Part shown: positions 17,287 to 26,966 of the stretch, piece after piece | How the letters are laid out: every line of letters begins with the position of its first letter | Position numbering within the stretch: position 1 is the stretch's first letter | Assembly (NCBI GenBank): GCA_964502005.1 | Contig: CAZCUX010000011.1 | Span: 62,001-126,000, forward strand | DNA: 64,000 nucleotides | DNA from: CAJWOS01 sp964502005 | Lineage (GTDB): Bacteria; Myxococcota_A; UBA796; UBA2385 | Reading direction: 5' to 3' | Program-made: the position numbers and the translations under genes | Notes under the pieces: generated by a model | Told to the model about the DNA's origin: nothing | Database searches by the model: none | Seen by the model: the letters and a program-made list of their open reading frames with translations, nothing else

Positions 17287-18732
17287 TTAGGCCCCTCCGA
17301 AGACATCGACGTTGGCGAACAGGCACGCAGGTGATGCGTGCCCGACGCGGATAATTTGGTTCGGCTCGCCTTTTCCGCAGTAGGGCGTGCCGTGGACAGC
17401 CAACGTGGAGGTATCGCCGACAGCCACCAAGTTGCGCCAAAAACTCGCGGAGATACCGCGGTAGTTGGGATTGCGTACCAGTCCCTTCAACTCGCCATTT
17501 TCGATAATGCGGCCGAGCTCGCAGCCAAACTGGAACTTGTTGCGGGAGTCGTCGATAGACCAGCTCGTGTTGGTCTCCATATAGACGCCGCGCTCGACTT
17601 GGGCCACGAGTTGGGCCATGCTTTGGTCGCCCGGCTCGATGTTGAGGTTGGCCATTCGGTCGATGGGGGGCCGATTCCAACTTGTAGAGCGCGCGTTGGC
17701 CACGCCTGCGATGCCGCTGCGTGCTTGGGACACGATACTGCCCAGTCCGCGAAGCAATATGCCATCGCGGATGAGGTATTCGCGGGCTGCGGGGTTGCCT
17801 TCGTCGTCCCAGCCGTAGCTTGCGTATTCTTCGGTGCGGGTGGGGTCGAAGGTGACGTTCAGCAGCGGGCTTCCGTAGGCATACGCGCCAAACATGTCTG
17901 GCGTGACGAAGCTGCGGCCGGCATAGTTGCGCTCGTCGCCCAAAATCCGGTCAAGCTCGAGGGGATGGCCGATGCTCTCGTGAATCTGGAGCATCATCTG
18001 GCCGGGGTCGAGCAAGAGCATCTGCGGACCCGTGGGGCAATCGGGCGCATGCAGCAGCGCGACGGCTTCTTCGGCGAGGCGGGGCGCGAGCGCTTCAATG
18101 CCCGTGCGCTGCACGACTTCGAAGCCGCCCTGCTGGGCCAAGCCCAACATCCCGGTAGACCGTCGTTGAATGGTACCGTTTTCCGAAGCGACAAACGCGA
18201 TGTCGGGGGCGAGGTGGTGAAGCTCTTGCTCGACATCGCCGCCGGCGTGCGTGAGGTAGCGGGTGTAGGTGACGACGCGGTGCAGCATCGCTTCCCAGTC
18301 GACGATGCGCGCGTCTTGGGAGGCAGAGCGACCGAGACGGTGCAATAAATCGAGCCGCTCGTCAAACGGGATTTGGTCGAGCGATTGCGCGACGGGGGTT
18401 CGATATTGCCCGACCGGGTGGGGCATCGAAAGTTTGCGAGTGTCAAACACCGACCGGCTACCGGTGGATTGGGCCCACTGCCGGGCTTGGTCGATGGCGC
18501 GCCGCAAACCGGACGGCGCGGTGTCGACGGTGGACGCATAGCCGATTCCGCCCGCCTCATGGACCATCACCATGACGCCGGCATCGAGCTGGGTGTCGGG
18601 TGGTTCGAGGACGCCGCTTCGCAGAACCATCCGCTCGGTTCTTTCTTCCACGAAGCGCGCGGACACGAATGCGTCGTTGGGAAGGTCGGACGGCAACGCA
18701 TCTTTGAAGTTGCGGGCGATAGCGGGATTCAT
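17287..18732 (-). CDS. tldD: Metalloprotease TldD
   Basis: This is the catalytic half of the TldD/TldE protease. The 481-residue protein carries HESIGH at residues 251-256, the family's zinc-binding HExxxH, followed by the conserved LELDR. Toward the C-terminus, ETNTSWSIDDSRNKFQFGCELG contains the further metal-region Cys. The segment MANLNIEPGD and the terminal GxP...V.V.A region are typical. A GGAGGT site precedes the ATG. It is the first gene of a two-gene operon with pmbA. No obvious substrate peptide gene is nearby. Confidence 0.92.
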   Translation of the reverse strand: MNPAIARNFKDALPSDLPNDAFVSARFVEERTERMVLRSGVLEPPDTQLDAGVMVMVHEAGGIGYASTVDTAPSGLRRAIDQARQWAQSTGSRSVFDTRKLSMPHPVGQYRTPVAQSLDQIPFDERLDLLHRLGRSASQDARIVDWEAMLHRVVTYTRYLTHAGGDVEQELHHLAPDIAFVASENGTIQRRSTGMLGLAQQGGFEVVQRTGIEALAPRLAEEAVALLHAPDCPTGPQMLLLDPGQMMLQIHESIGHPLELDRILGDERNYAGRSFVTPDMFGAYAYGSPLLNVTFDPTRTEEYASYGWDDEGNPAAREYLIRDGILLRGLGSIVSQARSGIAGVANARSTSWNRPPIDRMANLNIEPGDQSMAQLVAQVERGVYMETNTSWSIDDSRNKFQFGCELGRIIENGELKGLVRNPNYRGISASFWRNLVAVGDTSTLAVHGTPYCGKGEPNQIIRVGHASPACLFANVDVFGGA

Positions 18733-18835
18733 TGCACCTCCGGTCCCCGATCGGGACCCCCGTCAGGCCTGACAAATGCGGTCTATCCCGTGATTGCCCA
18801 CCGCGAACCCTGTGGGGCCACGATAGGAGAGTTCA

Positions 18836-19882
18836 ATGCGCCCCTTCGCCTTGTTTTTGATTGCGGTCTTGTGGCTCGGGACCGCCCATGCCCGGAAGCC
18901 GCCCGCTGCCTACGTCGGAGACCTCGTGGTCCCCCAAACGGTGCAGGAGGTCGAGCGCTTGTGCCGCCGGTACAATGCCGTAGAAGGCGACCTCGTCATC
19001 ACCGGTGATGTCGAGATGGCGGACCTGCGCGCGCTCCAATGTTTGCGACGGGTAACGGGTCGCTTGATTGTCCGAAATACGCATGGTCTCAAGCGTCTCG
19101 ATGGGCTCGCCCTCGACCAAATGGGTGGTGTGCCGCTGTTGGGCATCGAAATTGTCGATAACGCGGACCTCGTCGATGTCGCGGGGATTGAGGGGGGGAC
19201 CGACCTCGCGACGGCAGGCGTGACCGTGCGCGGCAATCCGCTGCTGGTGGAGGTCAAGGGCTTGCCTCCTGTCGTCAGTGGCGCAAACGTCGTGGTGGCG
19301 GACAATCTCTCCCTTGCGTCTGTCGATGGCCCGCCCGGTTTTCGGCGCTCCGTTGCGCTCGGCGACGTCTACATCGGGAACAATCCCCGGCTCGACCAAA
19401 TCGACGGTTTTTTGCGGGTTACCGCCGCCGAGTCCATCGCAATTCGCGCGAACGCACGGTTGCGTACGCTCGGTGGATTTGCGCGTTTGACCGATGTGCG
19501 CACGTTGGAGTTGGTCGCGCTGCCGATGCTTTCGACCTGGTCGGCCCACCCCTCTTTGGCAACGGTTGGCCGGCTCACGGTCGACCAAGTCGATGGCCTC
19601 TCCTCATTGCCAGGGTTCCCGGACCTCAACCGCGCCAAACGTATCGAGCTGACCCACAATGCGTCCTTGGCGAGCATTGCGGGGTTGTCTGTCTCCCAGA
19701 CGACGTTTCCGACTGTCGACCATATGGTGGTCACCGGAAATCCCATGCTGCCTGCTGCCGCTGTGGAACGGTTGACCGAGCGCCTTCACTTGCCGGGTGG
19801 CGCCGGTAATATCGAGTTTCGCTCCCCCCCTCCGCCTCAGCCGACGGTCGAATCCGTCGTGGAGACGCCTGTTGATGGATGA
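18836..19882 (+). CDS. Secreted leucine-rich/receptor-L-domain-like protein
   Basis: The 348-residue protein has an N-terminal signal peptide (about residues 1-19, ending AHA). About 300 residues of irregular beta-helix-like repeats follow, of the type GDLVITGDVEMADLRAL, LIVRN, LGIEIVDNADL, VTVRGNPLL. These resemble the receptor L-domain/leucine-rich solenoid found in surface proteins of several Gram-negative lineages. The C-terminus is Pro-rich. It probably sits in the periplasm or on the surface and binds a protein or glycan, but no ligand is evident. It overlaps ppx by 8 bp, suggesting co-expression, which is unexpected given the functions. Confidence 0.7.
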   Translation: MRPFALFLIAVLWLGTAHARKPPAAYVGDLVVPQTVQEVERLCRRYNAVEGDLVITGDVEMADLRALQCLRRVTGRLIVRNTHGLKRLDGLALDQMGGVPLLGIEIVDNADLVDVAGIEGGTDLATAGVTVRGNPLLVEVKGLPPVVSGANVVVADNLSLASVDGPPGFRRSVALGDVYIGNNPRLDQIDGFLRVTAAESIAIRANARLRTLGGFARLTDVRTLELVALPMLSTWSAHPSLATVGRLTVDQVDGLSSLPGFPDLNRAKRIELTHNASLASIAGLSVSQTTFPTVDHMVVTGNPMLPAAAVERLTERLHLPGGAGNIEFRSPPPPQPTVESVVETPVDG

Positions 19883-21404
19883 ACCCCGCCCGGATGGCGC
19901 GCGTACCATTGCCGCGATTGACCTTGGTTCGAATAGTTTTCATATGGTCGTAGCGGCCCTTCCTCCCGGCGCCCGCGACTTTGTCGTGATTGACCGCCTC
20001 AAGGAATCGGTGCGCTTGCGAATGGGGCTCGATGCAGAAGGACGCATCACGCCCGAAGCCCAGCAGGTTGCGCTCGCGTGCCTCGAACGATTTGGCGAAC
20101 GTCTGGCGGGCATTCCGCGCGAAGATGTGCGCGCGGTCGGCACAAACACCCTTCGCCGTGCGCGAAATTCGTTGCCATTCTTGGTGCGCGCGCGGCGTGC
20201 ATTGGGCCACAAGATTGAGGTCATCAGTGGTCGCGAAGAGGCGCGCCTGATTTACCGCGGTGTCGCCCGAGACCTGGGTGGAGCGGGTCGGCGGCTGGTG
20301 GTCGACATTGGTGGCGGAAGCACGGAGCTCATTGTGGGCGAGGGCGCTGACCCCAAGCGCCTTCACAGCCTCGAAATGGGTTGCGTGAGCTGGACAATGC
20401 GTCACTTTCCCGACGGTCGGGTGACCCGCAAAGGCTTTGAGCGGGCGGTTCTGGCCGCGCGCCTCGAACTCGAACCCATCGCAGGACCGCTGTGTTCCCT
20501 TGGCTGGGAGGTTGCGCTCGGCGCATCGGGAACCATCCGGGCCGTGGACCGCGTCGTTCACGCGATGTTGGGTCTTCCCGACATTACGCCCGACGCTTTG
20601 GCCGCTATTGTCGACGCAGCGGTGTCGGCGCGCCGTGTGGACCGTTTGCAAATTCCCGGCCTCCGCGACGACCGGAGGCCCGTCTTCGTCGGTGGGCTCG
20701 CTGTTTTGTGCGCAGTGGTGCAAGAGCTTCAGGTGTCGCACCTCACGGCGGCGCAAGGCGCGCTCCGCGAGGGCGTGTTGCTGGACCTCTTGGGGCGCTT
20801 GTCCCACCATGACATTCGGCGTGACACCATTTCGCGGATGGTCCACCGGTTTGGGGTGGACGAGTCCCAAGCGGGGCGTGTGTCCGCGACAGCCCTCGGT
20901 TTGTTCGCTCAGGTGCAAGGTGTATGGCAACTCACGGACCATCGCCATCGCTTGTTGCTGGAGTGGGCGGCGACCTTGCACGAAGCGGGCGTGTTTGTGA
21001 ATCATGCAGGCCACAATCGGCATGGCGCCTACCTTGTCAACCACGCCGACCTGCCTGGATTTTCGCGGCAGGACCAAGCCGCCTTGAGCGCGCTTGTTCT
21101 CCTTCAGCGAGGTCCCATCAGCCTCGAACGTATCCAGGCCCACTATCCGGGGCGGCCGATTCCGTTGCTGCGTCTGGCGGTGCTGCTGCGCCTCGCGGTC
21201 TGCTTGCACCGTAGTCGCCAAGACGACGTGCCTACGGTGAATCTCGCGGTGGATGAAACGTCGTTGGAGCTGGCCCTTCCCGAAGGCGCCCTCGACCGGC
21301 GGCCCCTGTTGGCAGCCGACCTCGAGCGCGAAGGAGAGCTATTGCGTGCTGTTGGAATTCGGGTGCGGAGACGAAGTGTTACTGTCCCGCGAACATCTCA
21401 ATAA
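19875..21404 (+). CDS. ppx: Exopolyphosphatase, Ppx/GppA family
   Basis: The enzyme hydrolyses terminal phosphate from polyphosphate (or pppGpp in GppA members). The 509-residue protein has the actin-like ATPase-fold motifs AAIDLGSNSFHMVV at residue 13, GTNTLRRA near residue 95, the phosphate motif VDIGGGSTELIVG near residue 145, and ALGASGTIRA. A C-terminal HD-type helical region carries H-rich motifs (TLHEAG, HAGHNRHGAYL). ATG 19875 overlaps the stop of the upstream gene. It converges on ppk with a 26-bp overlap, so polyphosphate synthesis and degradation genes are tail to tail. Confidence 0.9.
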   Translation: MDEPRPDGARTIAAIDLGSNSFHMVVAALPPGARDFVVIDRLKESVRLRMGLDAEGRITPEAQQVALACLERFGERLAGIPREDVRAVGTNTLRRARNSLPFLVRARRALGHKIEVISGREEARLIYRGVARDLGGAGRRLVVDIGGGSTELIVGEGADPKRLHSLEMGCVSWTMRHFPDGRVTRKGFERAVLAARLELEPIAGPLCSLGWEVALGASGTIRAVDRVVHAMLGLPDITPDALAAIVDAAVSARRVDRLQIPGLRDDRRPVFVGGLAVLCAVVQELQVSHLTAAQGALREGVLLDLLGRLSHHDIRRDTISRMVHRFGVDESQAGRVSATALGLFAQVQGVWQLTDHRHRLLLEWAATLHEAGVFVNHAGHNRHGAYLVNHADLPGFSRQDQAALSALVLLQRGPISLERIQAHYPGRPIPLLRLAVLLRLAVCLHRSRQDDVPTVNLAVDETSLELALPEGALDRRPLLAADLEREGELLRAVGIRVRRRSVTVPRTSQ

Positions 21405-23499
21405 GCGCATTTTGGGCGGAGAATGGCGTATTTGACAGATGGGCGCGCTTTTGGTATCGTCCGTCGTCGCTCATCTCCCAGGTCTGCTGGTCGTCCTTGG
21501 CGTACATTTCGAAGGTTTCTTCGACAATTCGCTGTTTGAGACGCGCATCGTCGATAGGGAAGGCCGTTTCGACGCGTCGATACAGGTTTCGTTCCATCCA
21601 ATCGGCGCTGCTCAGGTAGACAAGGTCTTCGCCTCCCGCCAGAAATCGGTAAATACGGCTATGTTCGAGGAAGCGACCGACCGTGCTCGTGACCCGAATG
21701 GTGTCGGATACGCCCGGAATGCCGGGACGAAGGCGGCACAGGCTGCGAATGTGAAGGTCAATCGGCACGCCCGCTTGGCTCGCCCGATACAACGCCTGAA
21801 TGACGCGGGGGTCGATGAGCGCGTTGAGCTTCGCTTGAATGCGTGCCGGGCGACCATTTCGTGCGGCTTCGGCTTCGGCGTCGATGAGGTCGATGATGCG
21901 GTCGGCCAAGGTGAACGGCGAAATCAATAGCCGCGAAAGGTGCGCGACACGCCCGAGGCCGGTCAGCAGCGCGAAGACGTGGTGCAGGTCGGCGCCAAAC
22001 GCCGGATTGCAGGTCAGCAGACCGAGGTCCGTATAAAAGCGAGTGGTGCCGGGGTGGTAGTTTCCCGTGCCCATATGAACGTAGCGTCGCAGCGTGTTTC
22101 CTTCGCGACGAACGATGAGAAGTAGCTTTGCGTGGGCTTTGTAGCCGACGACGCCGTACACCACATTTGCCCCTGCGGCTTGGAGGCGCGTCGCGAGGCG
22201 AATGTTGGCCGCTTCATCAAACCGCGCCCGCAGCTCTACCACCACGGTGACCGCCTTGCCGTTTCGCGCGGCGTCGACAAGTGCGTCGGTGACGGGGGAA
22301 TCGACGCCCGTGCGGTAGAGCGTCATCTTGACGGCGAGCACATCGGCATCCTCGGCGGATTGGCGAAGTAGCTCCAGCACCGGCGAAAAGGACTCGTAGG
22401 GATGGTGCAGGAGCACGTCGCCTTCGCGAATGACGCGAAAGAGGTCGGCCTTGGGCTCGATACGCGCGGGCAAGCTGGGCAAAAACGGCTTGAACTTGAG
22501 GTCGGGGCGGTCGACGTTGTCGTAGAGTGCTGCGAGCCGGTGAAGGTTCACGGGGCCGTTGACCTTCATGAGGTGGGATTCCTCCAGGCCAAAGTGGTGC
22601 AGCAAAAACGCCACCTTTCGCGCATCGCAGTTGTCCGCGACCTCAAGTCGTACCGCGTCGCCATAGTTTCGGCGCGGCAGCTCCATCTTGAGGCTGCGCA
22701 GGAGGTCGTCGCTCTCCTCTTCGTCGACCCAAAGGTCGCTGTTGCGGGTGACGCGAAACTGGTGGCAGCCCCGTACGCGCATTCCGGGGAACAGGAGGTG
22801 CACATTGTCGTGAATGACGGAGGACAGCATCACAAACGAGTGCGGTGCATCCGAGAGCTCGGTCGGCAACCGGATGACCCGCGGCAGACAGCGCGGCACT
22901 TGCACGACGGCGAGCTCCGCTTCGCGTCCGAAGGCATCGAGGCCCTCGACCGACACGATAAAGTTCAGCCCTTTGTTTTGTACGTTGGGAAACGGGTGCG
23001 CCGGGTCAAGGCCAAGGGGCGTGAGGACGGGCAGGGCTTGTTCGCAGAAGTAGTCCGTCACCCACTTCTTTTGTTCCGCATTGAACTGCTGGCGACGGAC
23101 CAACTGGATGCCTTCACGGTCGAGGGCAGGCAAGAGCTCGTCGTTCAAGAGGCGGTACTGGGTGTCGACGACAGTATGGAGCTCGTCGCTCACTTGGCGC
23201 AATACATCGGCGGGCGAGAGGCTATCGGGGCCGGTGTTGGAGGCATCGACGGCCAACCCTTGCAACAATCCCGCGACGCGCACTTCGTAGAACTCGTCGA
23301 TGATGTTGCTAACAATCGTGAGAAAGCGCAGGCGCTCCAAGAGGGGCGTGTTTGGGTCTTGGGCTTGGGCCAACACCCGCTTGTGAAACTGTACCAGCGA
23401 GAGCTCGCGGTTGAGGTACAGCTCGGGCGATTGCAGCGGGAGGTCACGTGGGGAGAGGTTGGATACGTTCGCGGAATCAGAAGACGTGTTCGACATCAT
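21379..23499 (-). CDS. ppk1: Polyphosphate kinase 1
   Basis: PPK1 polymerises the gamma-phosphate of ATP into polyphosphate at the membrane. The 706-residue protein has the N-terminal YLNRELSLVQFHKRVL signature, the SNIIDEFYEVRV region and the two phospholipase-D-like catalytic modules. The module with YVHMGTGNYHPGTTRFYTD holds the phosphorylated His. The C-terminal MERNLYRRVETAFPI motif is also typical. Two adjacent ATG codons (23499 and 23496) are possible starts. The 3' end overlaps that of ppx, so antisense effects between the two transcripts are possible. Confidence 0.95.
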   Translation of the reverse strand: MMSNTSSDSANVSNLSPRDLPLQSPELYLNRELSLVQFHKRVLAQAQDPNTPLLERLRFLTIVSNIIDEFYEVRVAGLLQGLAVDASNTGPDSLSPADVLRQVSDELHTVVDTQYRLLNDELLPALDREGIQLVRRQQFNAEQKKWVTDYFCEQALPVLTPLGLDPAHPFPNVQNKGLNFIVSVEGLDAFGREAELAVVQVPRCLPRVIRLPTELSDAPHSFVMLSSVIHDNVHLLFPGMRVRGCHQFRVTRNSDLWVDEEESDDLLRSLKMELPRRNYGDAVRLEVADNCDARKVAFLLHHFGLEESHLMKVNGPVNLHRLAALYDNVDRPDLKFKPFLPSLPARIEPKADLFRVIREGDVLLHHPYESFSPVLELLRQSAEDADVLAVKMTLYRTGVDSPVTDALVDAARNGKAVTVVVELRARFDEAANIRLATRLQAAGANVVYGVVGYKAHAKLLLIVRREGNTLRRYVHMGTGNYHPGTTRFYTDLGLLTCNPAFGADLHHVFALLTGLGRVAHLSRLLISPFTLADRIIDLIDAEAEAARNGRPARIQAKLNALIDPRVIQALYRASQAGVPIDLHIRSLCRLRPGIPGVSDTIRVTSTVGRFLEHSRIYRFLAGGEDLVYLSSADWMERNLYRRVETAFPIDDARLKQRIVEETFEMYAKDDQQTWEMSDDGRYQKRAHLSNTPFSAQNALIEMFAGQ

Positions 23500-23650
23500 G
23501 GCCTCCTTGGTTTTCGTAAGGCACCGGATTTGCCTTGGCCAATCAGCTGTTCGCTGTGCTGCTGTGGATCAGGGGGGCGGCGCTTCGTCGGCGGACTTGA
23601 CGCCGCCACGCAGTTCCGCAAAGAGGTATGGTGTCCCGAGGAGTTATTTC

Positions 23651-24664
23651 TTGCCACCGTTGACCACCACGCTTGTGACCGGCGGCGCCGGCTTTATCGG
23701 CAGCAACTTTGTGCGCCACCTCTTGCGCGACGACCCCTCGCGGCAGGTTGTGGTGCTCGATCTCTTGACCTACGCTGGGCATCGCGAAACATTCGCCGAC
23801 TTGGTTGGCCATCCCCGCTTTCAGTTCGTGCATGGCGACATTTGTGGGCCTGCGGTGGTGCAGAGTGTGTTTGATGGGGAAGTTACGGGCTGGCCGGTGC
23901 AAGAAGTCGTGCACTTTGCGGCGGAAAGCCACGTAGACCGCAGCTTGGTGGGCCCCGCAGCCTTCGTGCGCACCAATGTAGAAGGCTCGCTCGTCTTGCT
24001 CGAAGCGGCCCGCGTTCGGGGCGTACGCCGATTTGTGCAAATCAGCACGGATGAAGTGTACGGGCACCTCGGAAGCCACGATGCACCGTTTACGGAGTCC
24101 AGTCCGATTGCGCCGCGAAGTCCTTATTCTGCGTCAAAAGCGTCGGCGGACCTCTTGGCGCTTTCTTACTACCGCACGTGGCGCTTGCCGGTGGTCGTTA
24201 CCCGTTGCTCCAACAACTACGGTCCTTACCAGTTTCCGGAAAAGCTCGTCCCTGTGATGATTTTGCGCGCGTATGCCAACGAATTGCTGCCTGTCTATGG
24301 AAATGGGCAAAATATTCGTGACTGGATTCACGTCGATGACCATTGCGCGGCCATTTTGGCTGTGCTGCAACGCGCACCTGCCGGACGCATTTATAATATC
24401 GGTGGGGAAAACGAACGCACAAACTTGTGGATGGTACACCGAATATTGGACATTCTCGGCAAACCTTCGTCCCTCATTTCTTTTGTGGACGACCGCCCCG
24501 GACACGACTGGCGCTACGCTATCGACGCCAGCCGGGTGAAGGCGGAGCTTGGCTGGTCGGCGCGGCGTCGGCTGGATGACGGCCTCGCGGAGACGGTCGA
24601 GTGGTACGTGGACCACGGGCGGGATTGGGTTGCCGCTGTTTCTGCGTCTGCCGCGTCAGGCTGA
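23651..24664 (+). CDS. rfbB: dTDP-glucose 4,6-dehydratase
   Basis: This short-chain-dehydrogenase enzyme makes dTDP-4-keto-6-deoxyglucose for deoxysugar synthesis. The 337-residue product has the NAD motif TGGAGFIGSNF, HFAAESHVDRS, the STDEVYG motif and the catalytic YSASK (Tyr/Lys), followed by NNYGPYQFPEK. All are diagnostic of RmlB/RfbB. TTG 23651 is proposed as the start because GAGGAG lies seven bases upstream; another TTG at 23660 is possible and no ATG is suitable. No other rml genes are in the window, so the rest of the pathway must be elsewhere. Confidence 0.92.
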   Translation: MPPLTTTLVTGGAGFIGSNFVRHLLRDDPSRQVVVLDLLTYAGHRETFADLVGHPRFQFVHGDICGPAVVQSVFDGEVTGWPVQEVVHFAAESHVDRSLVGPAAFVRTNVEGSLVLLEAARVRGVRRFVQISTDEVYGHLGSHDAPFTESSPIAPRSPYSASKASADLLALSYYRTWRLPVVVTRCSNNYGPYQFPEKLVPVMILRAYANELLPVYGNGQNIRDWIHVDDHCAAILAVLQRAPAGRIYNIGGENERTNLWMVHRILDILGKPSSLISFVDDRPGHDWRYAIDASRVKAELGWSARRRLDDGLAETVEWYVDHGRDWVAAVSASAASG

Positions 24665-25105
24665 TGCACCAAAGGTAAACACGCGCGCGTGGTCGACCTT
24701 CAGGCATCGGTCCTCTACAACGGCAATCCCGTGTGCGCGAAGGGTTGCAGAGACGCTGTCGTGCTGCACGCCAAGCTGCATCCACACCAAGCGCGGTTGC
24801 AATTCAAGCATCTCTGGAAGGTGCGCGGGAAGGGCGTCTGCGCGACGAAAGACGACGAGGGCATCGGGCACGGTCGACAAACGTTCCCGTGCTTCGGCCA
24901 ACGTCGCGACAACGGTGGTGCCATGCAACGATGTGCCGGCGTACGCGGGATTGACGGGCACAATCGTTGCGCCGACATGCTGCAGATAGTCGGTCACAAA
25001 ATAGGCCGCGCGCCAAGGCTCGGGGTGTGCCCCAAGAACGACCAGCGTTGGTGGACGCGCGAACAAGGCCTGGACGGCGGCGAGGGGAGGGGGGGCGAGG
25101 TGCAT
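24656..25105 (-). CDS. CoA-binding-domain protein (YccU-like)
   Basis: The 149-residue protein is a single Rossmann-type CoA-binding domain. It has TLVVLGAHPEPWRAAYFVTDYL, then the strand ATIVPVNPAYAG, and later VWMQLGVQHDSV and VEDRCLKVDHAR, the last matching the conserved C-terminal 'V.DRC...EH.R' of this family. Such proteins are cytoplasmic and of uncertain role, possibly sensing acyl-CoA. It overlaps rfbB by 9 bp, tail to tail. Confidence 0.85.
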   Translation of the reverse strand: MHLAPPPLAAVQALFARPPTLVVLGAHPEPWRAAYFVTDYLQHVGATIVPVNPAYAGTSLHGTTVVATLAEARERLSTVPDALVVFRRADALPAHLPEMLELQPRLVWMQLGVQHDSVSATLRAHGIAVVEDRCLKVDHARVFTFGASA

Positions 25106-25262
25106 GGTTGCGTCACTCCGAGACGTTGCCCGCGTCTCTGGGCGACGCGATGGCCGATGCTTATCGTGCCACACGACGCCGCAATGGGCCACGGCAAAAA
25201 CACCACGACCACCTCGCAGGCAATGCCGGAGGTGGTCGCGACCGAAAGCGGGGCCGCAGGCG

Positions 25263-25373
25263 CTACAACATGCCGGTGTGATGGAGAAAGGGCAACATCG
25301 CCAAGAAGGCAACGCCCAGCAGGATGGTGGCGGTGGCGAATTCGGTAGACCAATGAGACGTCGGTGTGCGCAT
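25263..25373 (-). CDS. Predicted 36-residue single-pass membrane microprotein
   Basis: This short frame encodes an N-terminal polar segment (MRTPTSHWSTEF) followed by a hydrophobic helix of about 18 residues ending near the C-terminus (HHTGML). GAGG lies six bases before the ATG. It is preceded by no other gene in this orientation and diverges from ccmA. The combination of start signals and a clean transmembrane segment makes it credible, but there is no homology evidence. Confidence 0.4.
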   Translation of the reverse strand: MRTPTSHWSTEFATATILLGVAFLAMLPFLHHTGML

Positions 25374-25480
25374 GGGGTGCCTCGAAGTGGATGGGACACG
25401 CCTTTTGATCGCAATATCCATGCCAACTCGACGTGACGAATGGGGAAGCCGGACGGCGCTCTATAGGCTACGAGCGGGCG

Positions 25481-26200
25481 ATGTCTTTCGCTTCCGATTC
25501 TTCTGCGTCCCCTGTTTCGCCGCTGTTGGAAACCCGCGAGCTTTCGCGTCGTTTTGGGCAACGTTGGGCATTTGCGCGGGTCGACCTCACGGTTGGGCCG
25601 GGCGACCGCCTCTTGCTCATGGGTGGAAACGGATCTGGCAAAACCACGATGCTGCGCGTCTTTTCGACGCTGTTGCGCCCAAGCCATGGTGAGCTGCGTA
25701 TCTTCGGGCTCGACCCCCTGCGCGAACCAATGGCGGTTCGCTCCCGCTTGGCACTATTGGGACATGCGACGGGCCTCTACGAAGACCTCGATGCAATGGA
25801 CAACCTGACCATCCTCGCGCGCATCGGCGGGCATACCCGCTACGACCCCGCTGACCTGTTGCAACGCGTGGGGCTCGACCCCCGGCGCAAAGATCCAATG
25901 CGTGCATTTTCGGCGGGCATGCGCAAGCGGCTTCAGGTCGCGGCGCTGCTATTGCAGGACCCTGACCTCGTGCTCCTCGACGAGCCTTTCACCGCGCTTG
26001 ACCCCAAAGGCTGCGACCAAATCGGGGCACTGCTCTCGGACTTGCGGGGCGCTATTATCATCGCGTCCCACCAGCTGCGGCGGGCCTCGGCATTGTGCAA
26101 GCGGGCGGTGCTCTTGGCCGATGGCGTGCCCCGTTGGCGCGGTCCTGCGTCGGATGCCGAGCGCGCCTGGGAGACGTTGCATCCGGGAGAGCGACGATGA
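25481..26200 (+). CDS. ccmA: Haem exporter ATP-binding protein CcmA
   Basis: This is the ABC ATPase of the CcmABCD complex that releases holo-CcmE. The 239-residue product has Walker A GGNGSGKTT, signature FSAGMRKRLQVAALLL and Walker B LVLLDEPFTALD. The H-loop is in IIIASHQL. ATG 25481 was chosen over an in-frame ATG 48 bases earlier because the extra residues are not conserved; the ribosome-binding site is weak. It overlaps ccmB by 4 bp and starts the cytochrome c maturation cluster. Confidence 0.88.
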   Translation: MSFASDSSASPVSPLLETRELSRRFGQRWAFARVDLTVGPGDRLLLMGGNGSGKTTMLRVFSTLLRPSHGELRIFGLDPLREPMAVRSRLALLGHATGLYEDLDAMDNLTILARIGGHTRYDPADLLQRVGLDPRRKDPMRAFSAGMRKRLQVAALLLQDPDLVLLDEPFTALDPKGCDQIGALLSDLRGAIIIASHQLRRASALCKRAVLLADGVPRWRGPASDAERAWETLHPGERR

Positions 26201-26889
26201 CATCCACGCGTCCATCGCTCGTGCAGCAGATTGTCTTCGTCCTCCACAAAGACCTGTTGATTGAATGGCGGGCACGTTCTCGATTGTTTGCGCTCGTTTG
26301 TTTTGCGCTCACTATCTTGCTATTGTTCAGTTTTGCGGTGGGACCAAACATCGCCACACTGCGCGAGCACGCCGCAGCGTATTTGTGGATGTCATTGTTG
26401 CTTACATCCACGTTGTCGCTGGCGCGGAGCTTTCAAATCGAGGTCGAGTCGGGTGCGTTAGAAGGCCTGATTTTGGTGCCGGTTTCCCCTGCGGCCTTGT
26501 TCTTTGGCAAGGCCATCGCCAATACGTTGCAGCTCATTTTTTTGGCGCTGGTTTCGTTGCCTGCCGTGTTTGCGCTCTATGACGGAAGCTTGGCTGAGTC
26601 TCCAGCACAGCTCTTGCTGGTGATTGTGCTCGGAGCAGCGGGTGTGAGCGCGCCTGGGACCTTGTATGCGGGGTTGACGGCGCGGCTCAATGCCCGACAG
26701 CTCCTATTGCCGCTCTTGCTGTTTCCACTGTTGGTGCCGTGTTTGTTGGCGTCCGTGAAGGCCACGGACCTCATGATGGAAGGCGACCCGATGGACCAGA
26801 TCGGTTCTTGGATGACCTTGCTCGCTTGTTTTGATGTGCTCTATTGGTCGGTGTGCTCGGTTCTGTTTCCGCGGGTCATCGAAGCCTGA
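26197..26889 (+). CDS. ccmB: Haem exporter membrane protein CcmB
   Basis: CcmB is the membrane partner of CcmA. The 230-residue protein has six hydrophobic segments and starts with VLHKDLLIEWRARSRLFALV, the family's typical N-terminus (a cytoplasmic helix before the first membrane pass). FQIEVESGALEGLILVPVSP matches the conserved loop. It begins within the ccmA stop codon (ATGA). A 195-bp spacer then separates it from ccmC, which is unusual in such clusters. Confidence 0.9.
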   Translation: MTSTRPSLVQQIVFVLHKDLLIEWRARSRLFALVCFALTILLLFSFAVGPNIATLREHAAAYLWMSLLLTSTLSLARSFQIEVESGALEGLILVPVSPAALFFGKAIANTLQLIFLALVSLPAVFALYDGSLAESPAQLLLVIVLGAAGVSAPGTLYAGLTARLNARQLLLPLLLFPLLVPCLLASVKATDLMMEGDPMDQIGSWMTLLACFDVLYWSVCSVLFPRVIEA

Positions 26890-26966
26890 GCCGACGACCA
26901 TTGGCGGGCGCGCGGGCCCCTGCCTGCGCGAGCGCAGACTCGGGTCGGGTTTGGGTGGCAGGAAAC

